A stretch of 64,000 nt of DNA from Tectiglobus sp965215755 (GTDB lineage: Bacteria; Pseudomonadota; Alphaproteobacteria; Rhizobiales; Hyphomicrobiaceae): NCBI GenBank assembly GCA_965215755.1, contig OZ244119.1, forward strand, positions 248,001 through 312,000, given 5' to 3'. Under the pieces are notes generated by a model. The model saw only the letters and a program-made list of their open reading frames with translations. It was not told the DNA's origin and did no database searches. Shown here piece by piece: positions 18,473 through 27,483 of this stretch (position 1 is the stretch's first letter; the number at the start of each line of letters is the position of its first letter). A program made the translations under genes and the position numbers.

Positions 18473-19444
18473 TTAATCCAATCCTGCACGGCTAGCGGTG
18501 ACACATGTATTGGAACGTCTCTGAAATGGGCGTTCGCACTGCCAATCATTGCCGCTGTCATCGAGGAATGCATGCTCAGGCAGACTGATCTTGTTGCACT
18601 CAAGGCCAGACCTCCTAAAACCGCGCTCGCATTGCCACGACCTACCATTGGCGGTGAGATAGCCATGCTCCGGAGTAGCGACTGCAATACACTTGGTATC
18701 CGTCTCGCGGAAGCCTCTCTCACATTTCCAACCTTTGCCGTATTGTGTATCGACCAAATACGCATCTGCAGGGACGGCAATGCGAACACATTGGTCGCCT
18801 TTCGCGCGATAGCCTCTGCGACACGCCCAGGGTGGGTTGGAAGTAATACTCGTTAGATAGGCGTTCTCAGGGATCTTGATTTCGAGGCAGGCATTCTTAG
18901 CCTCCTGGAACCCACGCTCGCATTCCCAGCCCCTGCCAAAGCTACTATCCGACAGATAAGCATTCTTAGGAACATTGACCTTCGTGCAAGAGTTTCCCGC
19001 AGGACGATAACCTCTATTGCAATCCCAAGACCTACCATAGGCCTCATTGTTCAGAAACGCATTGGCAGGTAATTCAATCTTGTTGCATCCGTTACCGGCC
19101 TTTCGATAACCACGATCACAGGCCCAGCCGGAACCGTATTGCGCTGCAGTTACGTGGCCGTTTTTCGGAACCGCAATGCCTTCGCACCCATTCTTAGATT
19201 CTCGGAAGCCATGCCGGCAGGCCCAACCGCTGCCGAAATTTTCACCGGTCAGGAATGCATTCTTTGGCAGCTTGATCTTGAGACATTCCGTTCCAGATTC
19301 ACGAAAGCCTGCTAGGCAGTTCCAACCTGAGCCAGATGTTCGGGCGCGTGCATTGGGTGGCGCTTCGCCTGAACCGGCCATAGCTGTGAGGGGGAACGCT
19401 ACAACGAGTGCGAATGCTGCGAGAAAAGCGGCGTTACGAGACAT
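18473..19444 (-). CDS. Secreted protein of nine Cys-pair repeats
   Basis: 323 aa from ATG 19444, preceded by GGAAAGGAAC (an in-frame upstream start at 19474 has no such site). A signal peptide (SRNAAFLAAFALVVAFPLTA, cleaved after AMA) is followed by nine modules, each with the pattern GWxCxxGxRxxxxxCxxIxxP and then NAxL. Each module contains one C-x10-C pair. The first six module starts are spaced 33 residues apart and the last two 31. It should be a periplasmic or surface protein with one disulphide per module; related repeats occur in uncharacterised alphaproteobacterial proteins. There is no enzymatic domain, so a binding or structural role is likely. Confidence 0.82.
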   Translation of the reverse strand: MSRNAAFLAAFALVVAFPLTAMAGSGEAPPNARARTSGSGWNCLAGFRESGTECLKIKLPKNAFLTGENFGSGWACRHGFRESKNGCEGIAVPKNGHVTAAQYGSGWACDRGYRKAGNGCNKIELPANAFLNNEAYGRSWDCNRGYRPAGNSCTKVNVPKNAYLSDSSFGRGWECERGFQEAKNACLEIKIPENAYLTSITSNPPWACRRGYRAKGDQCVRIAVPADAYLVDTQYGKGWKCERGFRETDTKCIAVATPEHGYLTANGRSWQCERGFRRSGLECNKISLPEHAFLDDSGNDWQCERPFQRRSNTCVTASRAGLD

Positions 19445-19619
19445 AAATGTTCCTTTCCGGAACGCTTGAGGCAAGTGCTAATGCTCTGCCCCGTTCAGTC
19501 TTCGTGCCCTCGAAGCATTACTGTGCATCCGAGAGTTCGTCTGCCCTCCCCCTAGATTGCATTTGTGGATCGACCTAGCGTGCTCAAAGCAGAGGCTGTC
19601 AAATTACAAAGTGACGGCT

Positions 19620-19829
19620 CTATTCGGCCTGGATGTTTGCTACAGCAAGCTTGCCGCTGCGCCTGTCGGTTTCCGTATCGAACGATACCTTCTGTCCTTC
19701 GGCGAGACTATGGAGTCCGGCTCTCTCGAGTGCCGAGACGTGTACGAACACATCATTCGTTCCATCGTCAGGCTGAATGAAACCATAGCCTTTTGACGTG
19801 TTGAAGAATTTTACTGTTCCAGATTGCAT
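19620..19829 (-). CDS. cspA: Cold shock protein (CspA family)
   Basis: 69 aa from ATG 19829; the longer open frame upstream is not coding. It starts SGTVKFFNTSKGYGFIQPDD and continues DVFVHVSALERAG, containing the RNP1 (KGYGFI) and RNP2 (VFVHV) motifs of the single OB-fold domain, which binds single-stranded RNA or DNA and unwinds RNA secondary structure. The upstream region is gene-free and may carry a long 5' leader of the kind that regulates cspA homologues, but no specific structure was identified. Confidence 0.95.
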   Translation of the reverse strand: MQSGTVKFFNTSKGYGFIQPDDGTNDVFVHVSALERAGLHSLAEGQKVSFDTETDRRSGKLAVANIQAE

Positions 19830-20418
19830 GAGTATATGCCTTTGCGAGTAGAGACATTGACAGCACGCACCTCGCGAGCCGTCTCGTTGTCGTCGATTAT
19901 GGGTATGGTCTAGATCGTGCGCCCAGTCGTGCAAAGGCGAAACGGCCAGATTGTACGGCCAACGTCGATTTGCATTCCTTAGCACGTTAAAGCTCGCCAG
20001 CATATCAAATTAAATATCCTTATCATTGTCGGCCAATCGCCAGCTACGCAATACCAGATAATCCGTCGTTTACCGCACAATCGAAATTAGCGCTTGCATA
20101 TGCGTCGATCACAGGCGACTGTGACCCGGTCGACGTATTGCCGTTTGGATTGCATACGTCCTCACTCGCGAGTGAGCACTTGGCATCTACAGCATTGTGC
20201 AACACTGGCATTGAGAGTGGATTGCCGTCCAGAACGGTCGCTTTTGTCTGACACATCCAACCAACCAGGCTGATTGATCAGAAGTGCGACGGGCGGGTAT
20301 TTCAATACCTCAAACCTAAACGGCTGTTGTTGCGTTCGCGTAACGCGATGACAACTAGCTCTGCCAGTATTCTTCGGTTCAGCTGATGACGCGCGCAAGC
20401 CGCGCGAGGTTTTAACGC
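19830..20418. other. Intergenic stretch upstream of cspA
   Basis: About 590 bases. A 70-codon minus-strand frame at 20044-20256 has no ribosome site and no recognisable features. The stretch next to cspA is AT-rich and may hold its leader and promoter. Nothing else supported. Confidence 0.4.
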
Positions 20419-20553
20419 ATGCCATACGTTCACGAAACCGCAGAAGTACGCAGCAAGCGCATTCGAAATGGTTGGCTCGTTGCCAGTCTATCGATTGCTT
20501 GGTGGGTCTTGTCGATTGGCGGGATCATCTACGTTATCAATACAACCGGATAA
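20419..20553 (+). CDS. Very small membrane protein (44 aa)
   Basis: The ATG frame starts PYVHETAEVRSKRIRNGWLV and continues into a single hydrophobic helix (ASLSIAWWVLSIGGIIYVIN) before TTG-stop. A basic stretch before the helix predicts N-in topology. The ribosome site is weak (GCGAGG, ten bases upstream). It precedes a second membrane-anchored small protein on the same strand. Unrecognised family. Confidence 0.45.
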   Translation: MPYVHETAEVRSKRIRNGWLVASLSIAWWVLSIGGIIYVINTTG

Positions 20554-20634
20554 TTGTGATGCATTTGCTGCGAACTAGCATCACGACCAATTCAATCGCG
20601 ACCACCTTACGCCAGGCATAGGAAAGCATAGTCA

Positions 20635-20988
20635 ATGACCAACAAGAGTATTCTGACACCTATGCTTTGGGGAGCTGCAGGTGGTGCAATAGTTGCCATA
20701 GTACTGGGCTTTTCCACCGGGTTCTGGATCACGACGAGCAAGGCTGAAACCGTCGCAAAGGACCGTGCTTCGAATGCTGTGGTTGGCGTGCTCGCACCAA
20801 TCTGCCTGGACAACTACCGCAATAGTGCAGATTCCGACACGCAACTCATTGCGCTCAAGAAACTAGAGCAATGGAAGCATGCGAACTTCATTGAAGAGCG
20901 CGGCTGGGCCAAAATGCCGGGCAGCGATCAGGTAAACTCCAGTGTCGCTGCCGCGTGCGCTAAGTTGATCCTTGGAAAAAAGATCTAG
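20635..20988 (+). CDS. Conserved hypothetical membrane-anchored protein (117 aa)
   Basis: One N-terminal transmembrane helix (about 9-31, PMLWGAAGGAIVAIVLGFST) is followed by a periplasmic domain with conserved-looking cysteines (ICLDNYR and AAACAKL) and a W-x-A-x-F-I-E-x-x-GWAKMPGS stretch. This layout matches a common Rhizobiales hypothetical family with the motif WVTGGTA...APVCV. Function is unknown; the two Cys may form a disulphide. Confidence 0.75.
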   Translation: MTNKSILTPMLWGAAGGAIVAIVLGFSTGFWITTSKAETVAKDRASNAVVGVLAPICLDNYRNSADSDTQLIALKKLEQWKHANFIEERGWAKMPGSDQVNSSVAAACAKLILGKKI

Positions 20989-21070
20989 TGCAGTCGGTCT
21001 CATTGCAGGATCAGTTTGCGACCCACGGGAGAGCGATGCGCGAGTCGTGATCAAATAGTGAGAGCATCGT

Positions 21071-21340
21071 ATGCCTTTGAGCTTCCCGAATCAAAGTCGC
21101 TATTTTGACGCCGAGCGAGGTGCGGTACGCTTTTGGGGCTATGACGGAGCGCTCGAAGTAACATGCTCCATAGATTGTGCGTCGTTGCAAGCCCTAGTCC
21201 CCAGTCTGGAATTGAGCGAAAGCGGCTTTGCTGCAGCCTTTGATGAGGTCCGGTCTCAGATTTACAGCGTTGCCGATCGCACATACTCCAAGGCGCCCAG
21301 AGGAACTTTCGTCATCGAAATCTTCGCCAACGACTTATAA
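21071..21340 (+). CDS. DUF1488 family protein
   Basis: 89 aa, starting LSFPNQSRYFDAERGAVRFW with the typical DUF1488 continuation GYDGALEVTCSID. The family is short, cytoplasmic and widespread in Proteobacteria, without a known function. The length matches the family (80-95 aa). Upstream bases AGTGAGAGCATCGT give a weak ribosome site. Confidence 0.82.
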   Translation: MPLSFPNQSRYFDAERGAVRFWGYDGALEVTCSIDCASLQALVPSLELSESGFAAAFDEVRSQIYSVADRTYSKAPRGTFVIEIFANDL

Positions 21341-21406
21341 TCAAGCCCGTTCATCACTCGGCCTTTCTATTCACTGGCAGCGGAGTTAACGGTCCCTGTA
21401 CTTAAT

Positions 21407-21691
21407 TTGAACTTACTATTTGGTTATCTGAGAAGCTTCACTCGAAAAAAGGTGACACGTCGAGCGGCTCGTATGTCAGGATTGACTGTCAACGACGATC
21501 TGACGGCTATCGCTCAAAGCAGCACTATGAGAGCAGAAATACAGCGCACATGGGGACGCTTTGGTGCTCTGGAAATCGCAGCGTTAATCGACAACCAAGA
21601 TTTGGTTCGAAAGCTCAGCAAGCAACTTCGCCTTGATCACTTTAAGGCAGTGCAAATCGTAGAAGTGTTTGCGCGAGGCCGGCAGCTCTGA
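21407..21691 (+). CDS. Hypothetical protein (94 aa, basic N-terminus)
   Basis: The N-terminus is basic (YLRSFTRKKVTRRAARMSG) and the C-terminus is a helical acidic-basic segment (GALEIAALIDNQDLVRKLSK, QLRLDHFKAVQIVEVFARG). That C-terminal block resembles short Rhizobiales proteins that couple an xxEIAAL helix with an LxxxxxL helix. An internal ATG at 21473 would give a 72-aa version. No function can be assigned. Confidence 0.55.
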   Translation: MNLLFGYLRSFTRKKVTRRAARMSGLTVNDDLTAIAQSSTMRAEIQRTWGRFGALEIAALIDNQDLVRKLSKQLRLDHFKAVQIVEVFARGRQL

Positions 21692-21919
21692 ATACGGCGG
21701 CGCCTTGATCACAGAGCCTAGCTTTTAAGCGAAGTAAAAAACGGTACTTCGGCGCGAGATCGATCGCTCCCATCTTGAGTTCAGACCGCAAGCTCCGGGA
21801 CAGATCAAGCGGAGCCGCGAACGACCGTGAACGACCAGGAATTCACTTGGCTAGATTTAATACGGCCAGTGGTAAAATGCAGCGCGGGACCTATTCGATC
21901 GCAACAGCAAGGCCAAAAA

Positions 21920-22078
21920 ATGCAGGACACGATGACAGACATGCAGCGTCTGCTAGCGAACGTTGCTGAGCAACTGAAGTCAGGCGAAAAGTCCGAGCGA
22001 ACGGCTGCCATTAAGAATCTACGCCGAATTGCAGACCTTGCAACAACGTTGGCATTCACGATTGAAGCGCAACGTTAG
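21920..22078 (+). CDS. Short helical hypothetical protein
   Basis: 52 aa from ATG 21920, read as QDTMTDMQRLLANVAEQLKS and GEKSERTAAIKNLRRIADLA. The frame extends up to an ATG at 21827, giving 83 aa, but the upstream residues look non-coding and neither start has a strong ribosome site. It is probably a two-helix cytoplasmic protein. Unrecognised. Confidence 0.4.
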   Translation: MQDTMTDMQRLLANVAEQLKSGEKSERTAAIKNLRRIADLATTLAFTIEAQR

Positions 22079-22184
22079 AGGGTGCTGCAAACTATCAATA
22101 AGAGAGCAGGGATGCTGTGTTGGCAGGTTGTGCAGTTCGATGCTGCACGGCACAGACTCAACACGTCAATTGGGAAAGTAGAAT

Positions 22185-22424
22185 ATGACCAGCTCGGGTT
22201 CACCAAATCGCCGATATGGGAACAAGTGGAACGCTAACGGCTCAAGGCAGGTGTCAGTGCATAGAGGGTCGCGCCGTTCCGATCCAAACAACTCTACAAG
22301 CAACCAACGTCGGTACGAACACTACATGTCGCTTGCTCGCGATGCCGCAACGAATGGAGATGCGATAGAGGCCGAAAACTTCTACCAACATGCCGAGCAT
22401 TACTTGAGAAAGATGCAAGAGTGA
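22185..22424 (+). CDS. Short DUF4167-type protein
   Basis: 79 aa. The C-terminal half (RRYEHYMSLARDAATNGDAI, then EAENFYQHAEHYLRKM) is the core of DUF4167, an alphaproteobacterial family whose usual members are over 200 aa with long Gly/Asn/Arg-rich tails. Here only a basic, Ser/Asn/Arg-rich lead-in and the helical core are present, so this is a minimal or truncated paralogue. Possible nucleic-acid association is inferred from its charge. Confidence 0.75.
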   Translation: MTSSGSPNRRYGNKWNANGSRQVSVHRGSRRSDPNNSTSNQRRYEHYMSLARDAATNGDAIEAENFYQHAEHYLRKMQE

Positions 22425-22444
22425 CTGCCAAGCATATCGTTTGT

Positions 22445-22702
22445 CTACGACCAGCTGAACATTTTTCGAGCGCTCTTTGGTTTTTCGAATGTCTTGCGGC
22501 CAAACTTTGGGTTTTGATTTTTTCGACGCTTGGCCTCGGCGCTCTCTTGTGCGGCAACATCGGATGTTGACAGCCTGAGCCTCCGAGGAGCTCTGAGCTT
22601 CACCTGCTTCTTCTTCTCATCATCGAGGAGCTTTTTGACAACGAGCAGACCTACAATCCCAATAACGGCAACAAGAACTGCCCCAGCGACTGTATAACTC
22701 AT
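22445..22702 (-). CDS. Single-TM protein with basic tail (85 aa)
   Basis: The ATG at 22702 is preferred because GGAGG lies six bases upstream. One transmembrane helix (about 3-23, YTVAGAVLVAVIGIVGLLVV) is followed by a cytoplasmic tail very rich in Lys/Arg (KKLLDDEKKKQVKLRAPRRL ... RRKNQNPKFGRKTFEKPKSA). Unrecognised; the composition suggests a membrane anchor that contacts nucleic acid or acidic lipids. Confidence 0.55.
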   Translation of the reverse strand: MSYTVAGAVLVAVIGIVGLLVVKKLLDDEKKKQVKLRAPRRLRLSTSDVAAQESAEAKRRKNQNPKFGRKTFEKPKSARKMFSWS

Positions 22703-22832
22703 CCGCAACCTCCGATCCGCAAACACGCACTCAATGGCATGACGCGCAATTCAAGGCGGCGGGTCACTCTCGATAGTTGGTATATGAAGAACCTTAAGAA
22801 TATGTGCGTGCCAGATAAATGGATTTTATAGC

Positions 22833-23078
22833 TCACCTCGTTTGATCGGGATTATCGAAAACTATGGCTTCTGCGCTCACAGTTACAATCACATTCGCCA
22901 ATCGTTCAGTGAATTCATCATCTGGTAGATTGTTCGACCAGCGCACGAACATTCCACCTGTCAATAGATGTCTCAGTATGTGCTGCAGTCCTGGCACTTC
23001 ATAGAAAGCACGACTACACGCGCCCCATAGGGACTCATGGGAACGAACTATGCAGTTGTCACGCACGGTGATTTGCAT
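22833..23078 (-). CDS. Hypothetical protein (81 aa)
   Basis: The ATG at 23078 follows GAGGAACATGT, a good ribosome site. The sequence starts QITVRDNCIVRSHESLWGAC and ends EAIVFDNPDQTR. No signal peptide or membrane segment; no family recognised. Its coding status rests on the start site and reasonable composition. Confidence 0.45.
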   Translation of the reverse strand: MQITVRDNCIVRSHESLWGACSRAFYEVPGLQHILRHLLTGGMFVRWSNNLPDDEFTERLANVIVTVSAEAIVFDNPDQTR

Positions 23079-23228
23079 ACATGTTCCTCATCTTGGTGAC
23101 CCTCTGATTCGCGCGTCAGAAGTTCGCCGAATAGTGCCGACGGTTTTTATTCAATCGGCAGTCATTTAGGGTTTTGCTCGCTGTATGCGTCTTTCTCTGG
23201 GGTGCCAGTCGAGTAAGCAGGTATCTAC

Positions 23229-23433
23229 TGTATGACGTCGGCGCCTCTGGAGCATTCTGAGAGCTTTTTTTTCTGAGTGTTTTTAGGCTCATCCTCATCA
23301 CTGAGGAGGCTACATGGGACTTAGAACTGAAGCTGCTGATCGCGCCGTAAAAGATATCCGGCGTCAGACCCGGAAGCGATATTAATCAGAAGAGAAGATC
23401 AGGATCGTGCTTGCTGGATTGCGTGGCGGTGTG
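23229..23433 (+). pseudogene. IS3-family end and orfA remnant
   Basis: The element end TGTATGACGTCGGCG at 23229 parallels the TGTCTGACGTCAGCC end of the complete IS3 copies. The leader also matches (CTGAGTGTTTTTAGGCTCAT). From ATG 23314 the frame reads GLRTEAADRAVKDIRRQTRK, then RY, an in-frame TAA, and SEEKIRIVLAGLRGG, a decayed orfA. The match ends near 23433. It is a diverged, not recent, relative of the 1499-bp element. Confidence 0.85.
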
Positions 23434-23879
23434 AAACGCGAGTAATTGATTTGGGCATGACGCGTGTTTCCCGTCTTACATGTCGTCAAATAGTCGTGCT
23501 CGCCACCCAAGTGCCAAGTTTCTTTCGATGAGCCAGCGTTCGAGCCGCCCGAGCAAATTTCAGGAGTTTTTTTGATCAAGAGGGCGGAGCAGCATGTTGA
23601 AAGCGGCCAACGAGCCATCGGGAAAATGCCGGAAATCAAATGCCCGATGACTCTGAAAGTCACGCTCCATGCATGAGCGCCCGCGCAGCATGGATGGATT
23701 AGCAATCAATTACAACCCACTTGCGGACATGTTCAATGAACCTCTTGAGTTCTTCCCAGTTAGAAACAACTTCGATGCTCGATCAGCATACAAGTGTGAC
23801 TGTTGCAACAATGACCGGAGGCGAAGAGACTTGCGAAAACGACCTGACAGACAGAGGTTCATCGTCCGTCTGCGTTCCC
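23434..23879. other. Intergenic stretch after the IS3 remnant
   Basis: About 450 bases; several short frames, none with a good start site or family features. A piece around 23580-23700 on the minus strand reads in a protein-like way (FPDGSLAAFNMLLRPL) for about 40 codons and may be gene debris. Confidence 0.35.
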
Positions 23880-24431
23880 TTATCGGAATGTGGGACCATG
23901 GGACCAGAGTGTGAGCGAATAGCGTTCGCCGTCCAACACGGGGCTGACACGATGCAACACGAAGCTCGGCAGGATGAGCATGGTACCGATTTTCTTCGAC
24001 GCCGATTCGACCGATCCATTCGAATTTGCTTCCAGGAATCCACCTTCGTATGCATTATCAGCCGAAAGCTGCACAACCGCCGTTAGCTTGCGCCTTGCTG
24101 CTAGCCGCCCGTTACCAATATCGACATGCCAGTCGAAGAACCCCTGATGCTCAGCAGTATAGTGAGACACCTGCATACGTTCGGCAAATTCCTCGATCTC
24201 AAAGCCGAAATGCCGACGATTGCTCTCAGCGATGGCTCGTAACATGCGGTCAAAAATCCACGAAGATACAGAATTTTCGTCAAGCCAATAGGTCTCGGCC
24301 CGCCTAGTTGACAACTGCTTATCTCCACCGACCAGAGTTCCAACGGAGCTGTCGCCAGCAAGTGCTTCGCCAATGACGCGGCGACATTCATCAGGCGAGA
24401 GAAACCCTGCCATCTCTATCGGTGAAATCAT
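23880..24431 (-). CDS. 2-oxoglutarate/Fe(II)-dependent dioxygenase (prolyl 4-hydroxylase-like)
   Basis: 183 aa from ATG 24431 (an upstream TTG would add 7). The double-stranded beta-helix fold is indicated by the HxD iron ligands in FFDWHVDIGNG, the distal His in LPSFVLHRVSPV and the 2OG-binding Arg in DGERYSLTLWSHGP. This is the arrangement of P4Hc/PKHD-type hydroxylases. A substrate cannot be predicted. The gene is isolated between IS and pseudogene debris, with no partner. Confidence 0.88.
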   Translation of the reverse strand: MISPIEMAGFLSPDECRRVIGEALAGDSSVGTLVGGDKQLSTRRAETYWLDENSVSSWIFDRMLRAIAESNRRHFGFEIEEFAERMQVSHYTAEHQGFFDWHVDIGNGRLAARRKLTAVVQLSADNAYEGGFLEANSNGSVESASKKIGTMLILPSFVLHRVSPVLDGERYSLTLWSHGPTFR

Positions 24432-24643
24432 TGCCTGGCTCGCGGGCAGCAAGGGTGGCTTGGTGCGCTCCGATACTCAGCACTTGTACATGAGTTGGCT
24501 TGTGATTGCGTAATCAACAGGCAAGACCTTTGGCAAAAGTCACTATCAACACAGTGTGATGGATGTCCAATATTGGAGGGCAAATGGGCTCACTCAATGT
24601 CCACACCGATTCTACAGGATGCTCGACGCGGCAATGACACTGC

Positions 24644-25045
24644 CTACTGCTGGCTAAACGGCACCATTCCTCGTTCCGCCACGAACTTTGCGAGCTCCCA
24701 TTTGATTTCGAACGTTAGATCGACCGGATCGCCGGCAAACTCGTTGCTCTCCACGATATTGCGTAACATCAAATCTACTCGAGGGGCAGCATAGACTTGC
24801 TCAACGAGCCCAATAGGGATCTTACCCAATGCGGACCGCTACTTTCCTGCCTTGGTTCGCTCATTAGCGGCCCGAGCCATGCTCAATAGGTACGTAACAA
24901 GTCCCATTTGTCATTCTCGACCAAGTTCCGTGAATGATTCAGTATTACTCTGGTCGTCGACTAATGCTTGCAAGGTTCCGACTGCTTCTGAGCCGCCAAG
25001 ATTTCTGGCAAGTGCAATATCGATTTCTTCTGATTTAAAGACCAA
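24644..25045 (-). pseudogene. Decayed gene: 134 codons in one frame with two in-frame stops
   Basis: One minus-strand frame reads protein-like throughout: VFKSEEIDIALARNLGGSEA ... FTELGRE, TGA, MGLVTYLLSMARAANERTKA, TAG, then GKIPIGLVEQVYAAPRVDLM and FEIKWELAKFVAERGMVPF before a final stop. Three segments in the same frame, separated only by single stop codons, point to a gene inactivated by point mutation rather than to chance frames. The upstream TTG (25045) follows a GAAGGGA-like ribosome site. The family is not recognised. A short unrelated three-gene arrangement is the alternative. Confidence 0.5.
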
Positions 25046-25543
25046 GAGAATTCCCTTCTCGTGGTCCTAGCCTAGCCAACTTCTAGTGCGTCTCAAGCAT
25101 GTGTCGAAGAAAGCGTGGGGGACGACATCAAATATAAACCGCATTGCAAGGATGCCTGAATCGTCCCCTCATGAGCTTGAGTTATGGTTGAAGTGCAGAG
25201 ACAGGTGACCGTGTGTCTCGCTCTGTTCAGCGCCAGCATTTTCTGTTGCGGGCCATCCAACTACAATCTGCCAATCTAAGTTATGTTTGGTGCAGTTCTC
25301 AGATGCACCAAAGACTAGCATCAGTAGAGCGGATGGTTGAGGAACGCAAATCCAATTGCTACACGACTTATTCGTCAAACAGCGCTCGTACCAACGGCTC
25401 AAGCTTTGACCCTTGCCCCCACGGCAGCCCACCTAGGATGTCTGCTGTTTGATCTTACCGGACTTGGTCCCGGCTAGTATGCCTTGTTGCGCCTGGAGCA
25501 CCAGCTCACCGACTGTTAGTAACGTTTCACATCCGCTTGGTCC
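25046..25543. other. Intergenic stretch before IS1182-like copy B
   Basis: About 500 bases. On the minus strand, 25373-25450 encodes ADILGGLPWGQGSKLEPLVR and ALFDE before a stop, which looks like the C-terminus of a lost gene. Nothing else supported. Confidence 0.4.
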
Positions 25544-27215
25544 AGAGGGCGTGTGAAAACGTAGCCTCCCACTCATGATACGCTTGCCTGATTGATTCTC
25601 TGTGAGGGCGGGTCATGAAGCGGTTTCTCGAGGGTGCCGATCGCAATCAAACAATGCTGTTTCCCGAGCGCCTGGATGACTATGTGGACGATGACAATCC
25701 GGTACGCGCGATCGACGCCTTCGTCGATGCGTCGGATTTGAGTACGCTTGGTTTTGACATTGTGCCGGAAGCCACGGGGCGACCTGGTTATCATCCGGCG
25801 ACGATGCTCAAGATCTACGTCTACGGCTATCTCAATCAGGTTCAGTCTTCGCGCCGCCTGGAACGCGAGTGCGGTCGCAATGTCGAGTTGATCTGGCTGA
25901 CGGGGTCATTGAAGCCCGACTTCAAAACCATTGCCGACTTTCGCCGGGACAACGGGTCGGCGATCCGCAACGTATGCCGGCAGTTCGTTGCGCTGTGTCG
26001 CGATATCAATCTGCTCAACAGCGACAGCGTTGCCATCGACGGCAGTAAGTTCAAGGCCGTGAATGCCAAGGCCAAGAATTTTACGCGCGAGAAACTGCGC
26101 AAGCGCTTCAAGGAAATCGACGAACGCATTCAGCGCTATCTGTCAGAGCTTGATCGCGCCGACGAGGTGCACTCTGCAACTGGCATGCCGGTCAGCGCCG
26201 CGCAGATCAAGCGTGTCGTCGACAAAGTTGCGTGGCTCAGGAAGGAAGCCGACAAGCTCGCTGAGGTCCAAGCAGAGATGGACCGTACAGGCGTCAACCA
26301 GATCTCGGAAACAGATCCCGATGCACGCTCCATGGCCATCACCAGCCGGCATCCCCGCGTCGTTGGCTACAATGTGCAAAGCGCCGTCGAGACCGAGCAT
26401 CACCTGATCGTTGCGCACGAGGTCACGAACATCGGGTCGGACAGAAGCGCGCTGTCAGATATGGCCAATCAGGCGCGCGACGCACTCGGTGTCGAAAAAC
26501 TCGATGCCGTTGCCGACAAGGGCTACTACAAGGGCGAGGAGATCGTTGCCTGCGAAGACGACGGCATCACGGTGACGCTGCCGAAGGTGACGACATCAAA
26601 TGCAAAGGCGCGCGGTCGGTTCGACCGCAGTGCGTTCATCTATGACGCCGATCAAGATCTATATGTATGCCCTGCGGGCCAGCATCTCACGCAGCGCATG
26701 ACACGGCATGAGGATGGCAAGGTTCTTCATCGTTACTGGACAACCGTCTGCGAGACATGTCCGGTCAAGCACCACTGCACGCCAAGCAAACAGCGCCGCA
26801 TCTCACGGTGGGAACGCGAAGATGTTTTGGATCGCGTCCAACAGCGTCTTGAAGACAATCCTGACAAGATGTCTCTGCGCCGCCAGACAGTCGAGCATCC
26901 TTTCGGTACGATCAAAGCCTGGATGGGTGCGACGCACTTCAAGATGCGAACGCTCAAACACGTCGCAACTGAGATGGCGCTACATGTGCTCGCCTACAAC
27001 ATGATGCGGGTTATCGCGATTGTCGGTGCACCGGAGTTGATCAAGGCTATTCGGGCGTTCTTATCATGGTTCGCGGTGACCATCATCCCGCAGAACGCCT
27101 TCTGCCAGCTACAGAGGCGCTTCAAAGCGATTTGAAGCGAAAAAACCAAATCGCCGCACGCCTTGTGCATTGCCCCAGCAAGAGCCCGATCCAAAGGCGT
27201 TTTCACACGCCCTCT
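25544..27215 (+). mobile_element. IS1182-like insertion sequence copy B (1672 bp)
   Basis: Perfect 18-bp terminal inverted repeats AGAGGGCGTGTGAAAACG at both ends, with CC at 25542-25543 and 27216-27217 as a 2-bp target duplication. The length equals copies C and D, but the sequence is clearly diverged from them. On the minus strand the rebuilt empty site is TGTCGGCTCTGTGGAC. Confidence 0.9.
25615..27135 (+). CDS. IS1182-like transposase (copy B)
   Basis: 506 aa, intact. The N-terminal DUF772 domain (residues ~15-90, with YHPATMLKIYVYGYLNQVQS) is followed by a DDE core with Asp in VAIDGSKFKAVNAKAKNFTR and in the KLDAVADKGYYKGEEI segment. A zinc-ribbon insertion (YVCPAGQHL ... CETCPVKHHCTPSKQRRI) and the C-terminal VEHPFGTIKAWMGATHFKMR with the catalytic Glu follow. 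Unlike copies C and D it has its own stop inside the element. It moves this IS by cut-and-paste. Confidence 0.95.
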   Translation: MKRFLEGADRNQTMLFPERLDDYVDDDNPVRAIDAFVDASDLSTLGFDIVPEATGRPGYHPATMLKIYVYGYLNQVQSSRRLERECGRNVELIWLTGSLKPDFKTIADFRRDNGSAIRNVCRQFVALCRDINLLNSDSVAIDGSKFKAVNAKAKNFTREKLRKRFKEIDERIQRYLSELDRADEVHSATGMPVSAAQIKRVVDKVAWLRKEADKLAEVQAEMDRTGVNQISETDPDARSMAITSRHPRVVGYNVQSAVETEHHLIVAHEVTNIGSDRSALSDMANQARDALGVEKLDAVADKGYYKGEEIVACEDDGITVTLPKVTTSNAKARGRFDRSAFIYDADQDLYVCPAGQHLTQRMTRHEDGKVLHRYWTTVCETCPVKHHCTPSKQRRISRWEREDVLDRVQQRLEDNPDKMSLRRQTVEHPFGTIKAWMGATHFKMRTLKHVATEMALHVLAYNMMRVIAIVGAPELIKAIRAFLSWFAVTIIPQNAFCQLQRRFKAI

Positions 27216-27483
27216 CCACAGAGCCGACATCAGACCAACATATTAGAAGAACTCTTATCGACTATCGCTTCCCCGGCAAACGGTAACTCTTAGACGTCGG
27301 TCATCACCGGTACTTGGGCCATTGAAGATCGCACAGATAATTTATATCTCGACTAGATCATCGATCAATCGGAGGTCGCCATTACTGGAAGTGGCGGGAG
27401 ACGCACCGCATGAGGCCATTGCGGTTGGCTGGTCATGTCTTCAAGGAATTTTTGGCGCTATTCTCTTACCTGCTCAGACAAGA

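Noticed and set aside
20044..20256. 70-aa minus-strand frame upstream of cspA
   Set aside because: No ribosome site or recognisable feature; more likely the cspA leader/promoter region.
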